DNA of 52,840 nt from Methanomicrobia archaeon JdFR-19 (GTDB taxonomy: Archaea; Halobacteriota; Methanosarcinia; DSM-18856; Methermicoccaceae), in the NCBI GenBank assembly GCA_002010075.1, contig MTMG01000003.1, positions 1 to 52,840 of the forward strand, written 5' to 3'. Of this stretch, positions 41,790 through 52,486 are shown piece by piece (positions within the stretch are counted from its first letter, which is position 1; each line of letters opens with the position of its first letter). A program made the translations under genes and the position numbers. The notes under the pieces are model-generated. The model was given only the letters and a program-made list of their open reading frames with translations. It ran no database searches and was not told where the DNA came from.

Positions 41790-44492
41790 TCACTCAAATC
41801 TCGAGCTTATTTCAGCTATTATAGAATCAACTCTTTTCATCTCTTTCGCATACCCTTCAAGGTCTCCCTTTAATAATTCCTCCTTTGCCTTCTCATAGCT
41901 CGATATCAACTCATTGAGAAGACTTTCAAGGGTCATCTCTCCACTGACTCTTTCGAGTTGTGTCTGCCCACCAACAGCAACATACACCGCCTCTTCAAGC
42001 GTATCCTCCATCGCAACTTTGTTTCCATATACTGCTATCACCTTTTTCAGCTCAGGCAGACTACCTTCTTCTGCGGCTATGTACAACGGCTCGATGTATA
42101 TGATGGAATCGTTAATTGGAATCACGAGAAGATTGCCTCTTATTACGGTTGAGCCGGCCTGACTCCATAATGTGAGGCTCTTGGATATCTCCTCATCTTG
42201 GTCAATCCTTGCATCAATCTGGAATGGACCATATATCAGCTTGTCCTTTGGAAACTTGTACACTATGAGGTCTCCATAGGATGGAGGGTCTTGATTCACA
42301 GCCATCCACGCAATCATGTTGTTCTTGTTTATTGGTGTGAATGGTATCATCATAACAAAGTTCACCTTCTCATAACCTGGCAGGAGAAGCACAACGTTGT
42401 ATGGCTCAACGGTTTTAACATCATCCTCAAACTTCTCAAGTGGAAAAGCCCATCTGTCCTCTTTGTTGTAGAAAACCACAGGGTCTTTCATGTGATAATT
42501 ACGATATATGTCAGCTTGAAGTCTAAACAGCCTTTCTGAATAACGTAGATGGGCACGATAGTCATCAGGCATTTCCTCATATGGTCTAAAAACATCAGGA
42601 TAGATTTTCATGTAGGTTTGGAGTATGGGGTCTTCGTTTATCACATAAAATTCAACTGTCCCGTTGTACGCATCCACTATCGCTTTAACACTATCCCTTA
42701 TGTAGTTCATTTTTGTTCCATAGGACGGCTCAGAGTACGGATACCTATCTGAATAAACAAACATATGAACCATCCATTTTACTCTTCCCTCACTATCCAA
42801 GAAGACGTGTGGATCTGGGTCATACATCAGATACGGTGCGATGTTGGAGACTCTATCAACAACATTTCTGTGTATATGAAGTCTTGAGGAGGGTAGGACA
42901 TAATCCGACAACAGTATCTTGATATCTCCCAGTGCTATGGTTGCCATCATACGATTCAGAGTGTTTAGAGGTATGCCCCCAGTTCCGTTGTAGAAGGTCT
43001 GGACGTTCTTGTCTCCATATGGATAATCGAACTCAGGTCTGAGGGTGTTTGTGATTATGTACGTATCTGTCTTCTCACCATAGTATATTCTCGGCTGGCT
43101 CACGTTGATATCCACTATCGACCGCGGAGGTATGTCCTTTATGTACAAAACTGGTCCACCTTCCTCACTCTCCACTTCGTTCACAGGAGACATTACAACT
43201 CCGAAGCCGTGAGTGTATATGAGATGGCGGTTTATCCACGTCTCAGCACCTATGAGTTCCTGATAAAGTTCTCTAACAGCAATCCAGACCTGTGTATATT
43301 CTCCAAGTATGTTGTATCGATCGACTTCCATCGTGTTGAAACCATAGTACGTTCTGATAGCCTGTCTTTGCTGGTAAGTTATATGCAGGGGACGGTAATC
43401 CCATAACCTTGCATTCTGAATAGATGGAGAATACACAACGCTCTCATTCAAACTCCCCTCAACATTATATGGTTCTTCGTTTATCTTTATAAGGTCATAC
43501 GCAAAGTTCGTCATCTCTATGTTGTTTTCTATGTATGGCTCCTCAAGAACAAGCTCGTTTGGTGAGACTTTGTATGCCTGAACGATTGCCGAAACAGCCC
43601 CACCCAAAAATGAGATGAGTATTATTGCAATCACAGTGAGTACTGGAATCAGGACAGCTCTCCTGCTCAATATTTTTGTCTCCCTCTCTGGAGGAACTTT
43701 CCATAGCACACTCACGAGAGCTGCGACTCCGCTTATGCCCAGCACCACAGATATTGCTATGGGAATGTACTGATTCACATGCACGTCTATGTAGCCTGCA
43801 CCATAAACAACCCCTGCAGGGCTGTATAGGATGTCGTAATGGTACAGATAGAGTTTAATGGCAAGTGCAAATGATAGTATGGCATAGAGCATACGGAGAT
43901 GGAATGGAACCATCTGAGAGTCCATCACAAGCCTCCAGTTTGTGAAGGCAAACAAGAGAACCGTTAGAATGATTGCAATAAAGAAGACAGCACTGATGTA
44001 GTTAAGAGCGATATGATACATGGGAAGAGAGAAGATGTAAAATGATACATCTCGCCCGAATATTGGGTCAGTCATGCCAAAAGGTGTCTGGTAAATATAC
44101 TTGAGGAAAGTATCCCAATACTCCATCACCCCTATCCCAATGAAAACTGATATCGCAAATGCACCTGCAACATACAGAGGATATGCTTTGTTCAGAACTT
44201 CTCTAGCCTCAGGCCCTACCTCTTCCCTATATACATCAACAAACACTGGGTTGACCCATTTCGTTGTAGCCAACACCTTCCTCTTGTTTAGAATCCACAC
44301 AGCATAGAAAAGCGCAAAAGAGAACAGAGTGCAGATAACGAACAATACCAATTTTGTCTTAAGTCCAATCAAGAACACTTGGGGGTATCCAAGAGATACA
44401 AACCATTCGTATTCGAGAAACAGTCTGCTGAATATAGGGATTCCTATAACGATGATTGCCAAGAGGATTATTGGTATTGCCTTGAAATTCAT
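41790..44492 (-). CDS. UPF0182 (COG1615) large membrane protein
   Basis: A 900-residue protein of the uncharacterised UPF0182 family. Seven or so membrane helices occupy the first 300 residues, including the family start FLEYEWFVSLGYPQVFL. A large extracytoplasmic domain follows, with the family motifs NVEGSLNESVVYSPSIQNARLWDYRPL and VNEVESEEGGPVLYIKDIPP. The C-terminus is a helical, acidic segment of about 60 residues. I start at MNFKAIPIILL (44492) because the upstream open part overlaps thiI's promoter and is not family-like. Function unknown; found in bacteria and some archaea. Confidence 0.88.
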   Translation of the reverse strand: MNFKAIPIILLAIIVIGIPIFSRLFLEYEWFVSLGYPQVFLIGLKTKLVLFVICTLFSFALFYAVWILNKRKVLATTKWVNPVFVDVYREEVGPEAREVLNKAYPLYVAGAFAISVFIGIGVMEYWDTFLKYIYQTPFGMTDPIFGRDVSFYIFSLPMYHIALNYISAVFFIAIILTVLLFAFTNWRLVMDSQMVPFHLRMLYAILSFALAIKLYLYHYDILYSPAGVVYGAGYIDVHVNQYIPIAISVVLGISGVAALVSVLWKVPPERETKILSRRAVLIPVLTVIAIILISFLGGAVSAIVQAYKVSPNELVLEEPYIENNIEMTNFAYDLIKINEEPYNVEGSLNESVVYSPSIQNARLWDYRPLHITYQQRQAIRTYYGFNTMEVDRYNILGEYTQVWIAVRELYQELIGAETWINRHLIYTHGFGVVMSPVNEVESEEGGPVLYIKDIPPRSIVDINVSQPRIYYGEKTDTYIITNTLRPEFDYPYGDKNVQTFYNGTGGIPLNTLNRMMATIALGDIKILLSDYVLPSSRLHIHRNVVDRVSNIAPYLMYDPDPHVFLDSEGRVKWMVHMFVYSDRYPYSEPSYGTKMNYIRDSVKAIVDAYNGTVEFYVINEDPILQTYMKIYPDVFRPYEEMPDDYRAHLRYSERLFRLQADIYRNYHMKDPVVFYNKEDRWAFPLEKFEDDVKTVEPYNVVLLLPGYEKVNFVMMIPFTPINKNNMIAWMAVNQDPPSYGDLIVYKFPKDKLIYGPFQIDARIDQDEEISKSLTLWSQAGSTVIRGNLLVIPINDSIIYIEPLYIAAEEGSLPELKKVIAVYGNKVAMEDTLEEAVYVAVGGQTQLERVSGEMTLESLLNELISSYEKAKEELLKGDLEGYAKEMKRVDSIIAEISSRFE

Positions 44493-44546
44493 TGTCCCAA
44501 TAAATGTAAAACATACTATATGTATATTGTCTATAAATGAGATGTT

Positions 44547-45695
44547 ATGAGGTGTGATGTCGTAATAGTGAGATATGGAGAGCTTGCACTCAAGAGCAAG
44601 GGTGTCAGAAGGGGGTACGAGAGAATACTCACCGATAACCTGAGAGCCAAACTCGACTGTGAAGGTGTGGACTACCAAAATATTAAAAGAGAATGGGGAA
44701 GGATTTATATCACCACCACAGAGCCAGAGGTTGCGGATGTTGTATCGAATGTTTTTGGTGTTGTGTCTGCAAGCCCTTCTGTTGTTTGCTCACCTGATAT
44801 CAATGAAATCGTGAGGGTACTTGTCGAGGTTGCAAATGAGCTTCTCTCTCCCGGAATGAGCTTTGGAATAAGGGCAAAACGGGTTGGAAGACACGACTTC
44901 ACATCAAGAGAGATATGTGTAAGGGGGGGAGATGCGATACTTTCGGAAGTTGAGGGGGTTGTGGTGAATCTTGATAGTCCAGATGTGGAGCTGGGGGTGG
45001 AGGTCAGACAGAACTCTGCTTACATATATACGAAAGTTGTTGAAGGGGTTGGAGGTCTACCTGTTGGCACACAAGGAAAAATGGTCTCCCTTGTGTCTGG
45101 TGGAATGGATTCCCCGGTTGCAACATGGCTCATGATGAAAAGAGGGGCTGAGATTGTCGCTCTCCATCTCGACACAAGCCCATCCGATGTGAAGAGGCAA
45201 ATGGAGGCAATATCGAGATGGGCTCCAAATCATCCCATCCGATTTTACAACGTTCCTTTTGCCTTCATACTTGGCGAGCTCGTGAAGCTGGGTACCAAGC
45301 TAACATGTGTGTTATGCAAACGCATGATGTACAGAATCGCGAAGAGGGTTATGGAAATCGAAGGGTGTGATGGTGTTATAACGGGTTCATCCCTCGGTCA
45401 GGTTGCATCTCAAACATCCAGAAACCTCATGGTAGAAATGAGTGGTTTGGACATCCCTCTTTACCATCCACTTATAGCTATGGACAAGACAGAGGTGATG
45501 TAGCTCGCTCGGAAAATAGGGACTTACGAACTGTCGACGACTGCAACATGCAAAGCCGTTCCAACCCGCCCGAGCATCTCAGCTGACCTACAACAAGTTC
45601 TGGAGCTGGAAAGTAAGATTGAGATTGATGAACTTGTAGGGAGGGCAATATCGAGTGCGGAAGTGGAGGACATCACTCCACTGTCTCAATCTTGA
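44547..45695 (+). CDS. thiI: ThiI, tRNA 4-thiouridine synthase, with one in-frame TAG
   Basis: ThiI adenylates and thiolates U8 of tRNA. The frame opens MRCDVVIVRYGELALKSKG (typical start) with a THUMP domain (about 60-165) and the PP-loop MVSLVSGGMDSPVATWLM, followed by TCVLCKRMMYRIAKRV and GSSLGQVASQTSRNL. TAG at codon 319 (45501-45503) interrupts MDKTEVM-TAG-LARKIGTYELST. The next residues TTATCKAVPTRPSIS keep the family's C-terminal core. With the TAG read as sense it is 382 residues, the normal archaeal size without a rhodanese domain. The stop TGA 45693-45695 lies inside the convergent small gene (23-base overlap). Confidence 0.94.
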
Positions 45696-45897
45696 ACAAC
45701 ACCTTCATGCCACTCAATGTCATCTTCACCTTGTCAGCGAAAGCAAGTACCTCATCAACTTCTGCCCTCGTATTCCACTCATACACATAATCATAGTTCC
45801 CTTTTATTGGTTTAAATCCGAGTGAAGTTAATGCTCTCGTTATCTCAGATGGGTTCGCTCCTTCGCTGTTGAACCATATTATCAGATAGCTTTTCAT
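45673..45897 (-). CDS. Small conserved archaeal protein, 74 residues
   Basis: A compact soluble protein, MKSYLIIWFNSEGANPSEIT at the start, then LTSLGFKPIKGNYDYVYEW, and a final strand VLFKIETVE. It looks like a ferredoxin-like alpha/beta domain (beta-alpha-beta-beta-alpha-beta). I believe similar short proteins occur in methanogens but cannot name the family. Its 3' end overlaps that of thiI by 23 bases on the opposite strand. It follows the RPA pair on the same strand, with a 9-base gap, and may be part of that operon. Confidence 0.78.
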   Translation of the reverse strand: MKSYLIIWFNSEGANPSEITRALTSLGFKPIKGNYDYVYEWNTRAEVDEVLAFADKVKMTLSGMKVLFKIETVE

Positions 45898-45906
45898 CTA
45901 ATCACC

Positions 45907-46638
45907 TCACACATCGAAGTAGTCTTCTGTAAAGTCCTCCCAAAGATCGAGTCCGGTCTCTTCCTCACCTTTCTCTCTCTTATCTTTCTTTTCTTCCTTC
46001 TTTTCTTCTATTTCCAACTCCTCCACGTCTTCCTCGTCCCACCATTCCTCAGCTATTTCTCTAGCTTCTTTGGTAATTTCACGCTTTTCATGTCTGAGAG
46101 TCAATAATGCATCACGCACGATCTTTGCATAGTACACCACATCTGTATCATAATGTTCCAGTGCCATCTTCGCACTTTCAGTTGATTTTTCGTTCAACGC
46201 TCTCAGTCTTTCAAGCGTCATGTTTGCTGTCTCCAGAACCCATCTGTCTCTAACATCCTCATCAACCTCAACAACAAACTCAGGTCTGATGGATGTTCTC
46301 ACATCGCCCTCCTCAAGTGTAAATACGCTCACCTTTCCAGCAACAGCAACGAATGTTGGTGGTTCTATCTCAGTGAGAGACCTCATGGCATCTGGCTGGT
46401 ACTGTCCAGCATATATTTGGAAAACTCCTGTAGGGTCAACAATCCTCCCACGCCAATACTCAACCTCCACCCCTATATCCTCTTTCTCGGTGAGCGTCCC
46501 CACTATGAACAATCGGTTGCACTCAGCCCCTGTTGGGGTAAGCACGTAATTCGGAGAATATTTTTCATCCCCTTTTTTATAGCTCAGGTTGGAGTCTTCA
46601 AATTCCTTTGCAAACACTCTCTGGGCGACCTCTCTCAT
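45907..46638 (-). CDS. RPA-associated protein (COG3390)
   Basis: A 243-residue partner of archaeal replication protein A. An OB-fold (about 35-120: NRLFIVGTLTEKEDIGVEVEYWRGRIVDPTG, then AVAGKVSVFTLEEGDV) is followed by a helical part and a very acidic, Lys/Glu-rich tail (EEKKEEKKDKREKGEEE). This domain order and the position directly after the RPA gene (four-base ATGA overlap) identify it. It is thought to work with RPA on single-stranded DNA. The stop is TGA. Confidence 0.88.
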   Translation of the reverse strand: MREVAQRVFAKEFEDSNLSYKKGDEKYSPNYVLTPTGAECNRLFIVGTLTEKEDIGVEVEYWRGRIVDPTGVFQIYAGQYQPDAMRSLTEIEPPTFVAVAGKVSVFTLEEGDVRTSIRPEFVVEVDEDVRDRWVLETANMTLERLRALNEKSTESAKMALEHYDTDVVYYAKIVRDALLTLRHEKREITKEAREIAEEWWDEEDVEELEIEEKKEEKKDKREKGEEETGLDLWEDFTEDYFDV

Positions 46639-47567
46639 GATAACATCTCCTCTGCTTTTTGGAGTGCTTCCTGAACATCCTCCTCTCTCACATCCTTTAA
46701 CTGCTCAAAGCTCTCAACGAGAAGATACTGCCCAACGATGTTTCCCTTCACAACAAAGTACCTTCCAAGTATCTTTTTCGCTATCTCACTCTGGACGACT
46801 GAAGGGTCAAGATACTCCCTCACCCACTCCTTTGCCTGTTCTATAGAGATTCCTGTTAGTTCTTCGGTTATCTCCTTGTTGAATAATATGTCCTGTGGAC
46901 TCTTGCCATCATCTATCACGGCCTTTATCCTGAGGTCATACACACCTTCCACTTTCCCGTGCTCGTTGCAGATTCCTTTTACAATCACCCTCTTGCACAT
47001 CGGACATCTTTTTATGAGACCAGAACCCTGCTGTACAGAGACTATTGCTCCCTCCTTCACAACTTCCTGTGAAGCAACTTCTATATCCTCTTCAAGAGGT
47101 ATTATCTCCGAATTTCTGTTGAGCTTTATACTGTACTGTCCCTGCCAGTAGTCCGTAACCACATTCTTCAAAAGATAACACTTTTCCTCTTCAAGATCAG
47201 GTAAATCCGCACTCTTCCATTTCACGAACCTCACAAATCCAGACTCGTCGCCTATCAGCCCGACCTGTGATATCACATCACTCTCACTTTTCCATATCTG
47301 CACAACCTTTCCTTTGAGATTCACCCATTTCTTTGGTGCATCTATATCTGCTATCTTCTCAAGCGTCTCACTCACACCCACGACTTTTGCGACTCCATAT
47401 TTCTTGGCAAGAGAATTTGCAACACTCCTTTTTGCTTCATCCAACGGAACATAATACTTATCAACAAGAGTTCTGAGCTTTTCTTCTATCTCATCAACAG
47501 GAATATCCACACCAGCCTTGCTGAACTCCTCCTTTATCTCTTCGGCAACTTCTCTCATCAAACTCAC
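46635..47567 (-). CDS. rpa: Replication protein A (single-stranded DNA-binding)
   Basis: This protein protects single-stranded DNA in replication and repair. The 310 residues have an N-terminal helical region (1-65), an OB-fold (about 75-170: WVNLKGKVVQIWKSESDVISQVGLIGDESGFVRFVKWKSADLPDLE), and a second OB-fold with an embedded zinc finger (CPMC near residue 196, then CNEHG). It is the COG1599 type found with an RPA-associated partner in Euryarchaeota. Met1 or Met4 could start it; a TATA-like TATTTA lies in the 5' gap. It is the first gene of a minus-strand operon. Confidence 0.92.
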   Translation of the reverse strand: MSLMREVAEEIKEEFSKAGVDIPVDEIEEKLRTLVDKYYVPLDEAKRSVANSLAKKYGVAKVVGVSETLEKIADIDAPKKWVNLKGKVVQIWKSESDVISQVGLIGDESGFVRFVKWKSADLPDLEEEKCYLLKNVVTDYWQGQYSIKLNRNSEIIPLEEDIEVASQEVVKEGAIVSVQQGSGLIKRCPMCKRVIVKGICNEHGKVEGVYDLRIKAVIDDGKSPQDILFNKEITEELTGISIEQAKEWVREYLDPSVVQSEIAKKILGRYFVVKGNIVGQYLLVESFEQLKDVREEDVQEALQKAEEMLS

Positions 47568-47582
47568 TAACCCATATCTGAT

Positions 47583-48791
47583 TCATATCTATTTAACCAT
47601 AACTCTGGAGACAACATCACTCACCCCGAGGGCAATTCCCTCTACTTCTATTTCATCTCCCTTTGCTCCATCCCCCACCACATACAGATTCTTTATTGGT
47701 GTAATGGGTGCAGGGTCGTATCCAGCACGCACTCTATTCACAGGCCAAGAGTCTCTATAGCACTGCACCATCACAAGTTCGTATTCTCCCACTATCTCCT
47801 TCAAGTCCTTCAATCCCGCCCTAACATCATCCTAAAGATTTGGTGAGTGCGGGACGCCGTGAGCCATTATGAGGGACTTTCCCTCTGGAGCAAATGAAGG
47901 GTCAGCTAAACTAACATCCACAAGCCCACACACAACTCTCATATGTGGTGTGAAGACAATGGATGGAGAATCAGTGATGGTACGGGTGGGGCTGATGCAA
48001 AATTTTATCCCTTCCGAGGGTTTCATATCTGTTGCACATTCCATTTCTCCATCTAAGAGCTTTGCTGTTGCATCATGTCCTATGTTGCTCACAACTATGT
48101 CTGCCTCTACTTTGTTATTACCAACGAGTACTCCGCACACTCTTCCATCTCTCACCAATATCTTCTTCACCTCACTACGCGTATGAACACTCCCTCCCTC
48201 TGATTCTATTACAGATGCAAGTCCATCACATATGGAACTGCATCCGCCCACCACAACACCCGGCATCCCATACTTTGAGATGTTATGCAGTATTTTCAGG
48301 ACATGTCTCGCTGGAACCTCTGAGGACATAAGAGAGAATGACCATCCACAGAAACTGTCTGCAATACCACAGACAAGCTCGTTCTTTGTATAGGGATAAA
48401 ACCAGTCTTTGAATGAGACGTTTGGCGTATGAATTCTTGAAAGCAGAGAGATCGTACCTATCTTTACTCTGTCCCATATAGGAAGTAGTGAATAGAAATT
48501 CTCAAAGGGACAATATGACTTTCCAACCCTCAACAGTGCAGGTGGTTCTCCTTTCACAACTTCAAACTGAACCCCCGCTTTCTTTAGCATCCTTCCCATC
48601 GGACCACTATCACCATGTGGAAGCAGATGGAGAGCTCCGGTTGAGAGAGTGTACCCTTTGTATGGAAGATTGTAGAATCTCCCACCGATTCTTGGAAGTT
48701 TCTCGAATACTTCGACGGAGAATCCCCCTTTTGCAAGGTAAGCTCCGGTTAGGAGAGAACCAATTCCTGCACCTATACAAACAACCTTCAA
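47583..48791 (-). CDS. FAD oxidoreductase (CrtI-like) with internal and near-terminal TAG
   Basis: A flavoprotein with the FAD loop LKVVCIGAGIGSLLTGAYLAKGG, VFEKLPRIGGRFYNLPYKGY and, at the C-terminus, NLYVVGDGAKGDEIEVEGIALG. TAG at codon 320 (47832-47834) lies between VPHSPNL and DDVRAGLKDLKEIVG. The second FAD motif is entirely downstream of it, so the protein needs the TAG read as sense. A second TAG at codon 401 (47589-47591) follows SRVMVK; one codon later comes TGA (47583-47585). Length is 402 (or 400 if the second TAG stops). The start is TTG 48791, behind GGAGGGGAGA and overlapping the ferredoxin stop. Ferredoxin is the likely electron partner. Confidence 0.9.
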
Positions 48792-48943
48792 TCTCTCCCC
48801 TCCATGTATATTGCATCCACAGGACAGTACATCACACACTTACCACACCCTATACATTTGTCTCCAATTTTCGCAACAACACACACCTCTATGGCATCCA
48901 CAGGACACACACTCACACACTCGCCACATCCCACACACTTCAT
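48788..48943 (-). CDS. 2[4Fe-4S] ferredoxin, 51 residues
   Basis: A short frame not reported by length-limited callers. It begins MKCVGCGECVSVCPVDAIEV and has the second cluster motif CIGCGKCVMYCPVDAI, so both clusters have the standard Cys-x2-Cys-x2-Cys-x3-Cys-Pro ligands. There are eight ligand Cys plus one extra (CVV, residue 21). The TGA overlaps the TTG of the FAD oxidoreductase (TTGA), so the two proteins are coupled and probably work together. The ATG at 48943 lies 24 bases from the divergent DUF151 gene. Confidence 0.9.
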   Translation of the reverse strand: MKCVGCGECVSVCPVDAIEVCVVAKIGDKCIGCGKCVMYCPVDAIYMEGRD

Positions 48944-48967
48944 GATATTAAGTCAAACCAAAGGTTT

Positions 48968-49417
48968 ATGATGTTTGGGTTCGAATTCCATTTGATGAAA
49001 GAGATTCAGATGGTCGTGAAGGGTATCTTCATGTCTGATGGGGGACCCTTTGTTGCACTCGTTACAGATGAGGAAAGGTACAAGGACATGGTTCTTCCAA
49101 TATTTATAGACGAAGCTCAAGCCCATTCCATTTCTCTTGCACTCGAAGGAATTGAGCCCCCAAGACCCTTAACACACGACCTCATGCTCACAATGATAAA
49201 CGAGATGGGTGGTGCGATAGACAAAGTAGTAATAGACCAAATAACGAACAGTGTGTTCTACGCTCGTTTGTATGTAGAGATGTATGTGGAGGGGAGGAGG
49301 AGAGAAGTGTGTACTGATGCCCGCCCAAGTGATTGTATTGCACTCGCTGTTAGATGCGATGCCCCCATATACGTTAGCGAGGAAGTGTTGGAGAAGGCTG
49401 CTGTGCCAATAGAATAA
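48968..49417 (+). CDS. DUF151 (bifunctional nuclease-like) protein
   Basis: A small protein of up to 149 residues in the DUF151/BFN family, whose members have been linked to nuclease activity and often act in stress or DNA metabolism. Family motifs are MVLPIFIDEAQAHSISLALEG, RPLTHDLMLTMINEMG, VVIDQITNSVFYARLYV and DARPSDCIALAVRCDAPIYVSEEVLEKA. A very long frame opens at 48488, but its first 160 residues are antisense to the FAD gene. Plausible starts are 48968, 48971 and 48995; the last (MKEIQMVVKGIFM) fits the family best. The stop is TAA. Confidence 0.85.
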   Translation: MMFGFEFHLMKEIQMVVKGIFMSDGGPFVALVTDEERYKDMVLPIFIDEAQAHSISLALEGIEPPRPLTHDLMLTMINEMGGAIDKVVIDQITNSVFYARLYVEMYVEGRRREVCTDARPSDCIALAVRCDAPIYVSEEVLEKAAVPIE

Positions 49418-49484
49418 CCAAGAAAAACGAGGAAAATTCCGAAAACCTATTTAATGAATAATCTTGTACTTTTGAGAGGGATGA

Positions 49485-50960
<1,476 letters not shown>

Positions 50961-50972
50961 GAAGGTTGTAAG

Positions 50973-52451
50973 ATGAAACCAGTAGTTCTGATGATTCTCG
51001 ATGGCTTTGGTCTTTCTGATGAGGTGGAAGGGAATGCGATAGCACTTGCCAACACCCCTAACTTCGACGAATTTTGGTCTTCCCACCCTCACACCACATT
51101 GAAGGCGTGTGGTGAGGCTGTCGGTCTCATGGAAGGTCAGATGGGCAACTCTGAAGTGGGGCATCTCAACATAGGGGCTGGGAGGATTGTTTATCAGGAT
51201 ATTGTTAGGATATCCAAATCAATAGAGGATGGGTCTTTTTTTGAGAACCCAGCTTTTCTATCTGCCATCGAGAACGTGAAGAAGAACGATTCCACCCTGC
51301 ATTTGATGGGTCTTGTCTCTCCCGGAGGTGTCCACTCATACCATACTCATATTTACGCGTTGCTCGATCTTGCCGAGATGCATAACGTTCGTACAATGGT
51401 TCATGCGTTTCTTGATGGAAGAGATACGCCCCCCCAAAGTGCGCATCAATATGTGTCTGAACTCGAAGACAAGATGACTGGGAGAGCTGTAATGGGTACT
51501 GTGGTTGGTAGATATTATGCGATGGACAGAGACAAGAGGTGGGAAAGAACAAAACTGGCATACGATGCAATCGTAAATGGAGATGCGCCATACCATGCTA
51601 ATAGTGGTGTAGAAGCGGTGCTGATGGCATATGAAAGAGGGGAGACAGACGAGTTTGTAAAACCCACACTCGTAACCCCCCATAAGATGAAGGACGAGGA
51701 TTCAGTAATTTTTTTCAACTTTAGAGCAGACCGAGCAAGGCAACTTACCTACGCACTTGTTGATAAAAACTTTTCAGAGTTTCCCACAACCGCCCATCCA
51801 TACTTCGTTGCCATGACCCGCTATGATGAACACATCCATTTGAATGTTGCATTTGACAAGCAGAATCTTGAAAACACATTTGGTGAATGGATATCGAAGA
51901 TGGGGCTCACACAGTTGAGAATAGCAGAGACGGAAAAATATGCCCATGTTACCTATTTCTTTTCGGGTGGGAGAGAGGAACCATTTAAAGGGGAGGACAG
52001 AATACTCGTACCCTCACCCAAAGTTCCAACATACGACATGAAGCCCCAAATGAGTGCATACGAGGTCACCCGCAGGGTGATTGAGGTGATGGAAAGATAC
52101 GATGTTGTTGTGATGAACTATGCGAATCCAGACATGGTCGGACACACTGGTATTCTTGAGGCTGCTATCAAGGCAATAGAAGTGGTGGATGAGTGTATGG
52201 GAAAGGTTGCCAAAAAAGTGAGGGAGCTGGGAGGGAGACTTGTCATAACAGCAGACCATGGAAATGCTGAACAGATGGCAGATAGAGATGCTCCTCATAC
52301 CGCTCACACGACCAATCCAGTACCCTTCATAATACTCGATGAGGATTTCGAGCTTGAAAAGGGTATTCTGGGGGATATAGCTCCTACGTTGTTGGATATG
52401 ATGGGCATAGAGAAACCAGATGAAATATAGAGAGACTCACTTATAAAATAA
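50973..52451 (+). CDS. gpmI: Cofactor-independent phosphoglycerate mutase with one in-frame TAG
   Basis: GpmI interconverts 3- and 2-phosphoglycerate with two Mn2+ ions. It has MILDGFGLSDEVEGNAIALANTPNFD, the phosphoserine region GLMEGQMGNSEVGHLNIGAGR, DGRDTPP, NFRADRARQL, NYANPDMVGHTG and ITADHGNAEQM. TAG at codon 486 (52428-52430) follows GIEKPDEI and is followed by RDSLIK and TAA. In relatives this point reads about KPxEMTGKSLI, so SL-I after the TAG is the conserved C-terminus and the TAG sits on the Thr position. With the TAG read as sense, length is 492. It starts 12 bases after ribC. Confidence 0.93.
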
Positions 52452-52486
52452 AAGGAAAATAAAAAAGGGAAAGGAGGAGGAATTTT

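Noticed and set aside
48488-48967. Long N-terminal extension of the DUF151 protein
   Set aside because: It is the antisense of the ferredoxin and FAD oxidoreductase genes, with Thr/His-rich low-quality sequence; the family domain starts near 48968-48995.
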